The translations under genes were made by a program, and so were the position numbers. Below the pieces are notes generated by a model, which was not told where the DNA came from, made no database searches, and saw nothing but the letters and a program-made list of their open reading frames with translations. DNA of 64,000 nucleotides, taken from the NCBI GenBank assembly GCA_019057385.1, contig JAHQJS010000007.1, forward strand, positions 434,001-498,000. The letters are read 5' to 3'. This document shows, piece after piece, positions 1-8,518 of this stretch; position 1 is the stretch's first letter, and each line of letters begins with the position of its first letter. This DNA comes from Candidatus Borrarchaeum weybense (GTDB lineage Archaea; Asgardarchaeota; Sifarchaeia; Borrarchaeales; Borrarchaeaceae).

Positions 1-173
1 AAGTTGAGTATCAAGATGAGAATGGAGATATTAAAACAGAAGAATTCGTTGGAGACCTATCCGAATTAGTACAGCATGAAATTGATCATCTTTATGGAAT
101 CTTAGCTACAGATCATCTTAAGGATGTAACTAAGATTATAATGAGAGATGAATGGGAGAAAATTGTAACTTAA
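1..173 (+). CDS. def: Peptide deformylase, C-terminal fragment (cut by window edge)
   Basis: The last 56 codons of a gene that begins before the window (frame starts at base 3, stop TAA at 171-173). The fragment holds QHEIDHLYGIL, which matches motif 3 of peptide deformylases (QHExDHL), where the two His are metal ligands and the Glu is the catalytic base. The family removes the formyl group from N-terminal formyl-methionine and is standard in bacteria but patchy in archaea. The other two family motifs (GxGxAAxQ and EGCLS) would lie outside the window, so the call rests on one strong motif. Confidence 0.7.
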   Translation, partial: VEYQDENGDIKTEEFVGDLSELVQHEIDHLYGILATDHLKDVTKIIMRDEWEKIVT

Positions 174-327
174 TGAAATAAACAATATTCTAAGTCAATT
201 TTTTATTGAAAATATTCACAAATATTTTATATTCACGCCTTATAGGAATAACAAATAAATCTGGATGCAATTATACTTCACTGGACTTCCCATTTCGATT
301 TTTATAGCATATTAAGGGGGGATTGGG

Positions 328-1590
328 ATAGAGATTAAATTAAAGATAGGTAAGGACTTTAAGACAATATCTATACCAGACGATAAGATCCTTGATGTAT
401 TAACTGGTCCAGAAATTCCAGAGCTTGACCAAGAGGAAATAAAAGATCAAATAGTAGAGGCCGTCAGAAATTCATTGCCTGAAAACATTGAGACAAAAAA
501 GATAGTTATTCTAGTTGCTGATCACACAAGGCTTTGGACAAAAGGAAATCTCTATGTACCAGTAATTTTGAACATTCTTCTTGAAGAAGGTGCAATAAAT
601 GAAAATATAAAAGTTATTATCGCTCTCGGAACGCATGTTGATACACCTATTGAAAGAATGCATGAACTTGTAGGAGAAGAAACGATAAAGAAAGTAGAAG
701 TTATTAATTCTGCTAATATGAATACTGATCGTCTGACTTATATAGGAAAAACTACCCACGACACGTCATTATATTTGACTAGTGAGGCCTGTGAGGCAGA
801 CCATATTATAATGTATGGCGGAGTTCTTCACCATGTAATAGCAGGATTTGGTGGGGGTAGAAAATATATACATCCTGGCATAGCAGGTTATGATTCCATT
901 CAACAAAATCATTCTCTAACGATAAGGGCGGACGGGTCCCTTCATCCAAAAGTATGTCAAGCAATCCTTGAAGGAAACCCAGTTCACGAAGACATGAATG
1001 AAGGTGCTGAGATGTTTCTACGAGATCGTACTTCTCTCCTCATCAATGTAGCTGAGAATGGGGATGGAAAGATATTCTATGTTGCTAAAGGTGACTGGAA
1101 AAAGGCTTTCGCTGAAGGATGCGAACAAGTAAATCGAGCAGGAAGAGTATTTATAAGCCGAAAAGCCGATTTCGTTATTTTCTCAGCTGGAGGGTATGAA
1201 AAAGACGGACAATTATATCAATCTACTAAGGCCTTGTTTAATAGTTATGGTGCAGTGCGAGATGGCGGACAAATTATTATGTTCGCTGAGGCAAGAGAAG
1301 GGATAGGGAATATTGAGTTTGGAGAAGCTCTTAAAACATATAAAGGAAATATGAACGTTCTAGGGAAAAAACTTATAGAAAAATACAGTATGCCGTCATA
1401 TATTGCGTATCGGATTATTGATATCCTGTCACGTTATAACGTAACGCTAGTATCAAACCTTTCACAGGAAGAAACAGAGGCATTCGGTTTTAACTACACT
1501 AATAATATTGATGAATACGTGAAAAATCTTAAGGGGAAAGGATATATCATTCCTTCTGCTGAAAATATTCTACCTCTCATCGAAGAATGA
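328..1590 (+). CDS. larA: LarA-family nickel-pincer-dependent racemase/epimerase
   Basis: About 420 residues, close to the usual LarA length (~424). Conserved LarA residues are visible at nearly constant offset from the Lactobacillus enzyme: Asp in ADHTR (~65), His in ALGTHVD (~103), His in GGVLHH (~169), Lys in GGGRKYIHPG (~179) and His in QQNHS (~195). The family racemises lactate or other 2-hydroxy acids with a nickel pincer cofactor made by LarB/C/E, none of which is in the window. The first ATG/GTG/TTG in frame is TTG at 475, which would remove about 49 residues that fit a LarA N-terminus. A G-run (316-321) is followed by in-frame ATT 322, ATA 328 and ATT 334, so initiation is probably at one of these; 328 is used provisionally. 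The true substrate is unknown. Confidence 0.8.
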   Translation: MEIKLKIGKDFKTISIPDDKILDVLTGPEIPELDQEEIKDQIVEAVRNSLPENIETKKIVILVADHTRLWTKGNLYVPVILNILLEEGAINENIKVIIALGTHVDTPIERMHELVGEETIKKVEVINSANMNTDRLTYIGKTTHDTSLYLTSEACEADHIIMYGGVLHHVIAGFGGGRKYIHPGIAGYDSIQQNHSLTIRADGSLHPKVCQAILEGNPVHEDMNEGAEMFLRDRTSLLINVAENGDGKIFYVAKGDWKKAFAEGCEQVNRAGRVFISRKADFVIFSAGGYEKDGQLYQSTKALFNSYGAVRDGGQIIMFAEAREGIGNIEFGEALKTYKGNMNVLGKKLIEKYSMPSYIAYRIIDILSRYNVTLVSNLSQEETEAFGFNYTNNIDEYVKNLKGKGYIIPSAENILPLIEE

Positions 1591-1651
1591 AAAGAGATTT
1601 AATTAATAGTTATCTCTATCCAGAAAGAACTCCATAAACGGGGCATCACTA

Positions 1652-2335
1652 GTGGCAAAAAGAATTGGTATTTTAGGCGGAATAAGCTATGAATCAACGA
1701 TAAAATACTATGAGTTAATCCTTAGAACATATTACGAACAAAATATGGACTATTACTATCCAGAAATTGTAATCTTCAGCCTAGATTTCCAGAAATTCAC
1801 TAATTTTGAAAATGAAAACAAGCGAATGTACATAAAATATATCCTTGAAGGCATTAATTCATTAGAAAAGGCAGGTGCAGAGTTTGTTTTAATGGCAGCT
1901 AATTCACCTCACGCTGTTTTCGAAGAATTGGAAATATTATCAAATATTCCTCTTCTTAGCATAGTTAAAGTATCTGCAGAAAAAGCAAAGCAAGAAGGCA
2001 TGAAAAAACTGTTGCTTCTGGGAATTAAATTTACTATGCAATCTTCATTTTATCAAAATGCTTGTAAGAAACTTGGAATTGAGGTTAAAGTCCCAACAGA
2101 GGACGAACAGAATGATATCAACAGAATAATTTTTGACGAGTTAGTGATAGGTGTTTTCAAGAACGAAAGTAAAAATAGACTTCTAGAGATAATAGGCAAT
2201 TATGAAGTTGATGGCGTTATTTTAGGCTGTACGGAACTACCGTTGATTCTTAAACAAAAAGATGCTGACGTAAAGTTGCTTAATACTTTAAAAATTCACG
2301 CAGAAGCGGCCTTGAATTATTCTTTGTCCTCTTGA
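1652..2335 (+). CDS. Aspartate/glutamate racemase family protein
   Basis: A 227-residue protein with a GTG start. It begins with the RIGILGGISYEST signature of the Asp/Glu/hydantoin racemase superfamily and carries the C-terminal GCTELPLIL motif with the second catalytic cysteine (C193). At the first catalytic position, where PyrAspR-type enzymes have Cys-Asn-Thr, this protein reads A-A-N-S-P-H (residues 82-87), so the first Cys is replaced by Ala. Single-Cys members (L-Asp/Glu-specific racemases of the YgeA group) are known, so activity is possible but stereochemistry cannot be inferred. It lies 61 bp after the LarA gene on the same strand and may be cotranscribed. Confidence 0.75.
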   Translation: MAKRIGILGGISYESTIKYYELILRTYYEQNMDYYYPEIVIFSLDFQKFTNFENENKRMYIKYILEGINSLEKAGAEFVLMAANSPHAVFEELEILSNIPLLSIVKVSAEKAKQEGMKKLLLLGIKFTMQSSFYQNACKKLGIEVKVPTEDEQNDINRIIFDELVIGVFKNESKNRLLEIIGNYEVDGVILGCTELPLILKQKDADVKLLNTLKIHAEAALNYSLSS

Positions 2336-2341
2336 AGGTGA

Positions 2342-2608
2342 ATGCGTACTAAATTCCAAGAAATTAATTGCATGAAAGGGCAGTTTCACGAAATTGCTAT
2401 AATACGTATATCACATAGCTTAACTTTTTTTGAAATACAATACTATGTGATAAGAAAAATGATTAAGAAGCGCTTCGCTAATTTCTTATTAAAATTGAAA
2501 TTTGGCTCCTTTAAGGAACAATATACACAAATAGCAAGTTTAAGTAGTACTGATGATATTAACGGCTATATAACTCATTTTAAAAAACTCCTCTTGCATG
2601 CATATTAA
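2342..2608 (+). CDS. Small hypothetical ORF, doubtful
   Basis: An 88-codon ORF that starts 6 bases after the racemase stop. A Shine-Dalgarno-like GAAGGTGA directly abuts the ATG, which is too close for good initiation. The product is basic and rich in Phe, Ile and Lys with no motif that I recognise. It may be a genuine small downstream gene or a chance open frame in AT-rich DNA. Confidence 0.25.
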   Translation: MRTKFQEINCMKGQFHEIAIIRISHSLTFFEIQYYVIRKMIKKRFANFLLKLKFGSFKEQYTQIASLSSTDDINGYITHFKKLLLHAY

Positions 2609-2621
2609 AATGTACACTTCT

Positions 2622-3293
2622 CTACAAAAAGTCAAATCCAATTGATGAGAGAAATCGCAGGAGAACCTTTTTCACATTTTCACCTGAAAGTTCAGAGATG
2701 GGAAACGTGCCCAAGTAACTTGGACGAGTCCATAATTGCAAACGCTTACGTAATTCATGTGCTGGAATAGCCGTCTGAAGATCTTGTTTATTCGCGCAGA
2801 TAATGTATGGTTTTTTGATTTTTGTTTCGATGATGTCAAGTATTCTTCTTGCTTCTTTTAAGTAATTATCATCTGAAGTTTTACACGAGTCAAGAACTAC
2901 AATGACGCCTCGTGCACCAGCCCACCATATATTCCATAGATTTTGGTATCTTTCTTGTCCACCGAGTTCCCAATGTACAAATTCCAGTTCATGTTCATGT
3001 TTATTTGTTCCTGTTTTTCTTAAAGAAAATTTATAAAACGCCACTCCAGGTGTGGGCTTATACACAGACGCTTCTTTTTTGTGATCTTTATCAACGCTAG
3101 AATTTCTTCCAACAGAGGTGGGATTACGCTTGGATGTCTCATAGCCACCCTCATAAGCCTTTCTTTCACCGTTGAAAATTTCTTCGAGACGGCTGCCTAA
3201 CTCTGATTTACCAGCATTTGCTGGGCCCATTAACAATATTTTAATCACGTCTTCTTTTCCAAGTGGCGGTGAACGTTTATCATTAACTGCCAT
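2622..3293 (-). CDS. Arf-family small GTPase with an insert before switch I
   Basis: A 223-residue GTPase. G1 is GPANAGKS (residues 23-30), switch I has TPGV (81-84), G3 is WELGGQE (108-114), G4 is ANKQD (167-171) and G5 is around SELSG (200-204). The GGQ in G3 and NKQD in G4 place it with Arf/Arl/SRbeta-like GTPases rather than Ras/Rab. About 45 residues, hydrophilic and Ser/Lys-rich, lie between the P-loop helix and switch I (roughly 41-80), much longer than the usual effector-loop spacing. No N-terminal myristoylation glycine (second residue is Ala). It is a single gene, tail-to-tail with the small ORF at 2342. Such GTPases are abundant in Asgard archaea; the effector is unknown. Confidence 0.85.
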   Translation of the reverse strand: MAVNDKRSPPLGKEDVIKILLMGPANAGKSELGSRLEEIFNGERKAYEGGYETSKRNPTSVGRNSSVDKDHKKEASVYKPTPGVAFYKFSLRKTGTNKHEHELEFVHWELGGQERYQNLWNIWWAGARGVIVVLDSCKTSDDNYLKEARRILDIIETKIKKPYIICANKQDLQTAIPAHELRKRLQLWTRPSYLGTFPISELSGENVKKVLLRFLSSIGFDFL

Positions 3294-3814
3294 TCGAATT
3301 CCGCTCTGTATTTATATTATGGGGCTAGCCTTCGTTTTTAGAATAAAAATAGCACCATATTATATAAATCCCATACACAAAGAAGCCTGTTGTTGTTCTA
3401 TTATAGTCGTGGGTCATCATATTCACTCAGTTATTCAAAAACTATCAGTGGTCGCAATAAAGTGGAAAAAATCAGTGATTTTGATCTCTTTCAACTTTAA
3501 AACGCGGCATCTGGCATGACACTCTAGCACCATTATAGGATTGATCTGTTTTTCCATCATATTGCAATTTTTTGTTAAAATATCGGAATGATTGAAGGGC
3601 GGTTTCGTGAAATTCAAGTGGTTTAAACCTGCCTAATTTACCTATACGGGTTCTCTTTATTCTTCTTATCAATTTCGAATTTATAGCGCACTAATTTGCT
3701 TTTCTATTTCTCAAGCATCTAAAAGTATTGATGATAAATTTACCAGAATTTTTATTATTCTTGAGTGAATGGATAATTCGAAGGGAAGTATATACACCAT
3801 AAGGATAAATCAAT
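3294..3814. other. Intergenic region, no convincing gene
   Basis: 521 bases between the divergent Arf-like GTPase and the first large surface protein. A 66-codon minus-strand frame (3472-3672; basic, no motif) and two overlapping frames are present but none has a good ribosome site or recognisable product. The block at 3593-3614 resembles 2373-2395 (about 19 of 22 bases). The right edge must contain the promoter of the 3815 gene. Confidence 0.5.
3788..3795 (+). promoter_or_regulatory. Putative TATA box for the 1531-residue surface protein
   Basis: GTATATAC is centred about 24 bases upstream of the ATG at 3815, the distance expected for a leaderless archaeal transcript. A weak AAGGAT at 3801-3806 could instead serve as a ribosome site. 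Position-based inference only. Confidence 0.35.
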
Positions 3815-6800
3815 ATGAGAAAGAATTATATTTTCATCATCGTTCTGATCAGTCTATTAGCATCTAGTATGATTGTTAACGATGCGATGCGTGTTTATGC
3901 TCAGACTGATATTGAGGATTTCGTTGATAACAATTCAAGTGATATAGACACTTCACCAGATATAGGCAATCATTATGATTTTGATAAAGAGAAAGCCAAT
4001 GATTCTGATTTTGATACCTTAAATGAATCCTTAATTGTGACTCCTCCCATAAAAGATTTCGTTGATAACAATTCAAGTGACGTAGATTCTTCTTCGAATT
4101 TAGGGGCGCATTCTAATTTTACAGCCATGCAATATGGTCCAGACTCAATATATGATAACATAACTGAGGTGAATAACGCTGGCATGGTCAATACGACGCT
4201 CATTGATGCAGAATCCTTTGAAGGAGCTTGGCCTCCATCTGATCCATCTGACTGGACTGAAACTGGACGATGGAACAAAGAAAGCGATTTTGTGCCTTCT
4301 GGTGGTGGAACCTATTCAGCGGATATTGAACATTCTGGGGGTTATTATTCAGAGTCAGGAGATTTGATCACCGCTGATTTAGATTGCTCTGATGCGGCAG
4401 CAATATATGTGAGTTTCTATTTTAGAGAAGCCGTTAGCGCGGATACCGAGTTTCAGCTATACTTTTGGAATGGGGCGACGTGGGTTAACATCGAAGATTT
4501 GGGTCAGGGTTATTCGCCAGGTTGGAACCTTTGGGAAATGGAAGTCACCGACAGTCAATATTTCAAGTCAGATTTCAAAATTCGTTGGAGAGCAAATGCG
4601 ATTGAGAGCGGTGAAAACGCGAATGTTGATTTGGTTACCGTAAAAAAGGAAACACCCCTCCCCGATAATTACGCATTAAATTTAGAAGTACAATTTACTG
4701 CAGTTCCCTATTCTCTAGCCAGTGAAACACTCTGTATCTATATGGGTTATAATGGCACTGAAGCTATTAGGGTAGATTATTGGAATGGAACTGGCTGGGA
4801 GAATGTTTTCACGTATTTAAATAACAGTTCTTGGAATAACGCATCAGTCTCAGTAACGAATTCTAATTTTACCATTAGATTTAATGGCACTATAGAATCA
4901 GGTGATACCACGCAGGATTATTATCTGATAGATTGTGTTATTTTGAGACTTGAGGGTGATGGCCATAACGAATTTGTTGTTCAAAATCAAGATTCGGATG
5001 TTGATGGAACTGGGGATGCAGGAGAAATTATTGATTTCTCCAATATGACTGCTTCCGACACTAATATGACCCTTTTGAACGAGACAATTGAAACTGGCGG
5101 CGATCCCAACGAATATTCTATTGATTTGACTGGCGGATATATTAGTTGCGCTACTGCTGATATAGGTGTAGCAGCTGGAACTATTTCATTCTGGATTCAA
5201 TTTGATTCGACAACTTCAGGCAGACCCGTTGGAATGAATGGCAATGAAGAATTAAGACTTAGTAATAGCATTTTATATGCTGATTGGGGAGAAAGCGGAC
5301 CAAGTTTTACTTCTGATACTACCTTTACAATAGGTACATGGTATTTCGTGGCAGTCACATGGGATGAAACAGCAAACGATCTTTTTCTATATGTTGGAAC
5401 AGAAACAACAACACCTTCTTTAGATGCAGGTAGTTCCGCTGCGGGAAGTTGGACAGGAACGACATCAACTATTCCTCAAGCTGCAGTCTATTGGGGAAAT
5501 GGATATGGTTTTTCTGAACCAGTAAATGGGCACATGGATGATATACGTTTTTACGATACAGTAAGAACCTTGAGCGAAATCCGTAGTGATTATAACCAGA
5601 CTCTAACAGGAACTGAAACAGATCTCGTGAATTATTATAAATTAGAGAATGATTATACCGATTCTGCTGCTGGAAATGATGATGGGACTCTTTCTGGCTC
5701 TGGTGCTTTCTCAACCGATGTACCCTCATGGGAGGTTGGTAGTGGTGGTACTAATTTTATTTTAGACCAAGAAGTTCAATGGACTAATATTCCCTCGAAT
5801 TTGCTAAATGAGTATCTATGTATAAAAACGGGAACGTTTTCAGGAACGGAGAAGATATTGGTTGATGCCTGGAATGGAACTGACTGGGAAAACCTCTTTG
5901 ACGATTTGGACGCTAACTGGAATAATGTTTCAATTGCTGATTACCTGACTAGTTCCACTTTTACCATAAGATTTAGGGATGACAACACCACAGAAGATAG
6001 CAGCATTCATGATACATGGGAAATCGATGTTGCACTAATTCACATTTGGAACGAAGACGAGGTTTACAAATTAGACCTAGAGGTTCAATTTGAAGAACCG
6101 CTATTTGCTGATGAATATTTTGAAAAATTATGTATAAAAACAGGAGCATTCTCAGGAATAGAGGATCTTTTAGTTGATGTATGGGATGGTTCACAATGGC
6201 AGGAGGTTCCTGATTTAAATCCATTAAATCCAAATGTTTGGAATAATGCGAGTGTCGCATCATATCTAATAAGCAGTACGGAGAACTTCACAATTCGGTA
6301 TAGGGGAGGTTCTGAGACTTCAGACGATGTACCGGATACATGGCAAATAGATGCTGTTTTACTACATACTTACACTCCATTTGATGATGCGCCCCCAAAC
6401 ATTTCTTGGGGATCAAATCAATTTACAAATGATATAGGAACTCACCAGGTTCATATAGATGTTGACGCAGAAGATATATATTTCGGATCTGGTATTGATA
6501 CGGTTTGGTATCGCATTTGGAACGTTTCATCTGGAATCGAATGGGTTCCTGATCATAATAATGTTTCTTTATCCTTGTCTTCTGGTTATGAGATCGATAT
6601 CAATGTTTCAACTTGGCATCCCTCAACTGAGTACTATGTAGAGGCGTTTGCGACTGACAACTCAGCCCTGAAAAATGAAAATACTACTCAAAATATCACT
6701 GGAGATGAATACAGGTACTTCACGATTGTACACGGCATTGACGTGAGTCAACCAACGGTAACTTACTCGGGGGGTTCAATACAAGAACTAGACATTTCTG

Positions 6801-8410
6801 TTGCAAACGTTAGCTGTAGTTATGCAGCACATGGACCGTTAACTATCAGCAACACCGCACCAGACGTTCATAACTACACAATTTATACTATTGGAGAATT
6901 ATCAACAGGTATTACTGGATTTTTATATCCTTATCAAGAGATGTGGCAAGCTTTCGATGTTGACATCTCTAGTCTGCCTGATGGCGATTATTATGTTCAA
7001 TGCGATTTTGAAGATTCGTGGGGACATACGGGGACAAGCCCCCCTTCCATCAGTTTCACAAAAACAACTGATACCAGCAATGGTGGAGGCAATGGTGGCG
7101 GAGATGGTTCTAGTGATGGAGGTGGTAGCGATGGAACAAGCACGAATACCTTCCTTCTCAATTTCCTGAACAATTTTTACGGCACTAAGCCTGGCCAAAC
7201 AGTAACATTATCAGGAACTATCAGTTCAAATGAAAATGGAAAACTTCTAACGATCACCTTTGAGGGTGAAACGTACACGGCGTATACATTCAATAATGGT
7301 GAATTCGAAGTTACGCTCACGGCACCAAATACCTATGGCAGTTACACTGTTACTGCAAAATTTGCAGGCGATTCAAGCTGGGAAAGTACGAGTACGACTT
7401 GTCAACTCCTTGTTGTAGAAAAAGAAACACAAATGACTATTGATATCGATGGTAACCTAGCTATTGGCGAGCAAATTACGATCCAAACTACCTTGACAAC
7501 AGAAAATGGAGATCTAATGCCTGGTGAGAAGATCACCATCTATATCTATGAGCGAACAAATTCCGTCTCAACTAGTACGCTCTTGACGTCTTCAGGTGTA
7601 AGAGTGTTTTCGGTAGATACACGATATTGGGATTTAATCGCAACATATGAGATTACAACCGATGAGAATGGCAAAGCGACTATTGAGTTGACGATTTCTA
7701 CTGATCAGGATGTACAGATCGTAGCAGAATACGCAGGCAAAATTGAAGGCGAAGGCGGAGAGAACTTAGGTCCATCAATTGTAACATATGTGGAAGGCGA
7801 AACAGGGCCTTTTATTTTAATGTCAAGTGAAATGTTGTATCTTTTCGGAGGAATATTGGCAACAGTCTTAGTGATAGGCTTAATTGTAGTGAAGAAAACG
7901 GATCTCCTTTCAGTTATTATCCAACGGGAGAAAATAGAAGAGACTGTTATACTATCACAAGATCTACTTGATCCAACTCGTTTCGGAATAAAAGCGGTAT
8001 TTATGATTGTGTTTGATCCAGTTATAGGCCCTATGATTAAAGAAAGTCGATTTTTTGATTTTCAAGTTGAGTTTTTCAACGACCTTAAGGATCCTTCAAA
8101 GCTTACACTCTTTTATTCAATGAGTGCAACAAAAGAGCAGTTTAAACTTGAAGAAAAGAATGAACACATTTTTGTAAAATCTGCAACAACATTGATAATC
8201 AATGAAGCAGATATGACAGTTTCTGGCGAAACAGTAGCTCCAAACCTGATCATAGTAATTGCAAAGAAAGGATGTAATGAGAATTTTGTGTGGAAGTTCA
8301 TAAATACAGTCTTGGTAGGATGGTCTGACCATCAGGGATATCTGGTACATCAAATGGATCGTTTGGATTCTGAAAATATGATAGATTTAGGTATCCTCAG
8401 TCTTTTTTAA
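3815..8410 (+). CDS. Large single-pass surface protein with LamG-like and jelly-roll-like repeats
   Basis: 1531 residues. An N-terminal signal peptide (about 1-29) is followed by a low-complexity Asp/Ser/Asn stretch with a duplicated DFVDNNSSD unit. Then come a MAM/jelly-roll-like region (~130-285), three related ~95-residue beta modules (about 289-385, 650-745, 752-855; each with a VQ opening, a DxWNGxxW-type core and NNAS/NNVS), and between the first two a concanavalin/LamG-like domain (~430-600). One unit (~860-970) has the TVWYRIWNVSSG...STWHPSTEYYVEAFA pattern repeated 17 times in the giant protein at 9459. A Gly/Ser/Asp linker (~1089-1110), two Ig-like domains, one membrane segment (~1341-1360) and a 169-residue cytosolic domain with FDPVIGPM follow. 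That last domain might be longin- or roadblock-like, but I cannot assign it. N-X-S/T sequons are frequent. Probable adhesin or receptor. Confidence 0.75.
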   Translation: MRKNYIFIIVLISLLASSMIVNDAMRVYAQTDIEDFVDNNSSDIDTSPDIGNHYDFDKEKANDSDFDTLNESLIVTPPIKDFVDNNSSDVDSSSNLGAHSNFTAMQYGPDSIYDNITEVNNAGMVNTTLIDAESFEGAWPPSDPSDWTETGRWNKESDFVPSGGGTYSADIEHSGGYYSESGDLITADLDCSDAAAIYVSFYFREAVSADTEFQLYFWNGATWVNIEDLGQGYSPGWNLWEMEVTDSQYFKSDFKIRWRANAIESGENANVDLVTVKKETPLPDNYALNLEVQFTAVPYSLASETLCIYMGYNGTEAIRVDYWNGTGWENVFTYLNNSSWNNASVSVTNSNFTIRFNGTIESGDTTQDYYLIDCVILRLEGDGHNEFVVQNQDSDVDGTGDAGEIIDFSNMTASDTNMTLLNETIETGGDPNEYSIDLTGGYISCATADIGVAAGTISFWIQFDSTTSGRPVGMNGNEELRLSNSILYADWGESGPSFTSDTTFTIGTWYFVAVTWDETANDLFLYVGTETTTPSLDAGSSAAGSWTGTTSTIPQAAVYWGNGYGFSEPVNGHMDDIRFYDTVRTLSEIRSDYNQTLTGTETDLVNYYKLENDYTDSAAGNDDGTLSGSGAFSTDVPSWEVGSGGTNFILDQEVQWTNIPSNLLNEYLCIKTGTFSGTEKILVDAWNGTDWENLFDDLDANWNNVSIADYLTSSTFTIRFRDDNTTEDSSIHDTWEIDVALIHIWNEDEVYKLDLEVQFEEPLFADEYFEKLCIKTGAFSGIEDLLVDVWDGSQWQEVPDLNPLNPNVWNNASVASYLISSTENFTIRYRGGSETSDDVPDTWQIDAVLLHTYTPFDDAPPNISWGSNQFTNDIGTHQVHIDVDAEDIYFGSGIDTVWYRIWNVSSGIEWVPDHNNVSLSLSSGYEIDINVSTWHPSTEYYVEAFATDNSALKNENTTQNITGDEYRYFTIVHGIDVSQPTVTYSGGSIQELDISVANVSCSYAAHGPLTISNTAPDVHNYTIYTIGELSTGITGFLYPYQEMWQAFDVDISSLPDGDYYVQCDFEDSWGHTGTSPPSISFTKTTDTSNGGGNGGGDGSSDGGGSDGTSTNTFLLNFLNNFYGTKPGQTVTLSGTISSNENGKLLTITFEGETYTAYTFNNGEFEVTLTAPNTYGSYTVTAKFAGDSSWESTSTTCQLLVVEKETQMTIDIDGNLAIGEQITIQTTLTTENGDLMPGEKITIYIYERTNSVSTSTLLTSSGVRVFSVDTRYWDLIATYEITTDENGKATIELTISTDQDVQIVAEYAGKIEGEGGENLGPSIVTYVEGETGPFILMSSEMLYLFGGILATVLVIGLIVVKKTDLLSVIIQREKIEETVILSQDLLDPTRFGIKAVFMIVFDPVIGPMIKESRFFDFQVEFFNDLKDPSKLTLFYSMSATKEQFKLEEKNEHIFVKSATTLIINEADMTVSGETVAPNLIIVIAKKGCNENFVWKFINTVLVGWSDHQGYLVHQMDRLDSENMIDLGILSLF
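3917..3942 (+). repeat. 26-bp direct repeat, copy 1
   Basis: Exact 26-base match to 4055-4080, 138 bases apart, encoding the same DFVDNNSSD segment right after the signal peptide of the surface protein. It marks a recent internal duplication in the low-complexity stalk. Confidence 0.85.
4055..4080 (+). repeat. 26-bp direct repeat, copy 2
   Basis: Second exact copy of the 3917-3942 sequence; the spacing is in frame (138 = 3 x 46), so the duplication preserves the reading frame. Confidence 0.85.
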
Positions 8411-8432
8411 TTGGAATAAAACGATCTAGCGT

Positions 8433-8462
8433 GTTTCTGTTTTTTCTGTTTTATCTTTTTTT
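8433..8462 (+). terminator. T-rich transcription terminator after the surface-protein gene
   Basis: Several T runs (six, four and seven T's) lie 23-52 bases after the stop codon with no stable stem, as expected for archaeal intrinsic termination on the sense strand. Confidence 0.45.
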
Positions 8463-8518
8463 AAGAAGAAGGGAACAATGGGACAACTGCATTCTCATCA
8501 AATTAAAAAAGGAGTTAG

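Noticed and set aside
3172..3519. 115-codon plus-strand ORF over the Arf-like gene start
   Set aside because: Most of it is opposite the P-loop region of the GTPase and the product has no motif; treated as a shadow.
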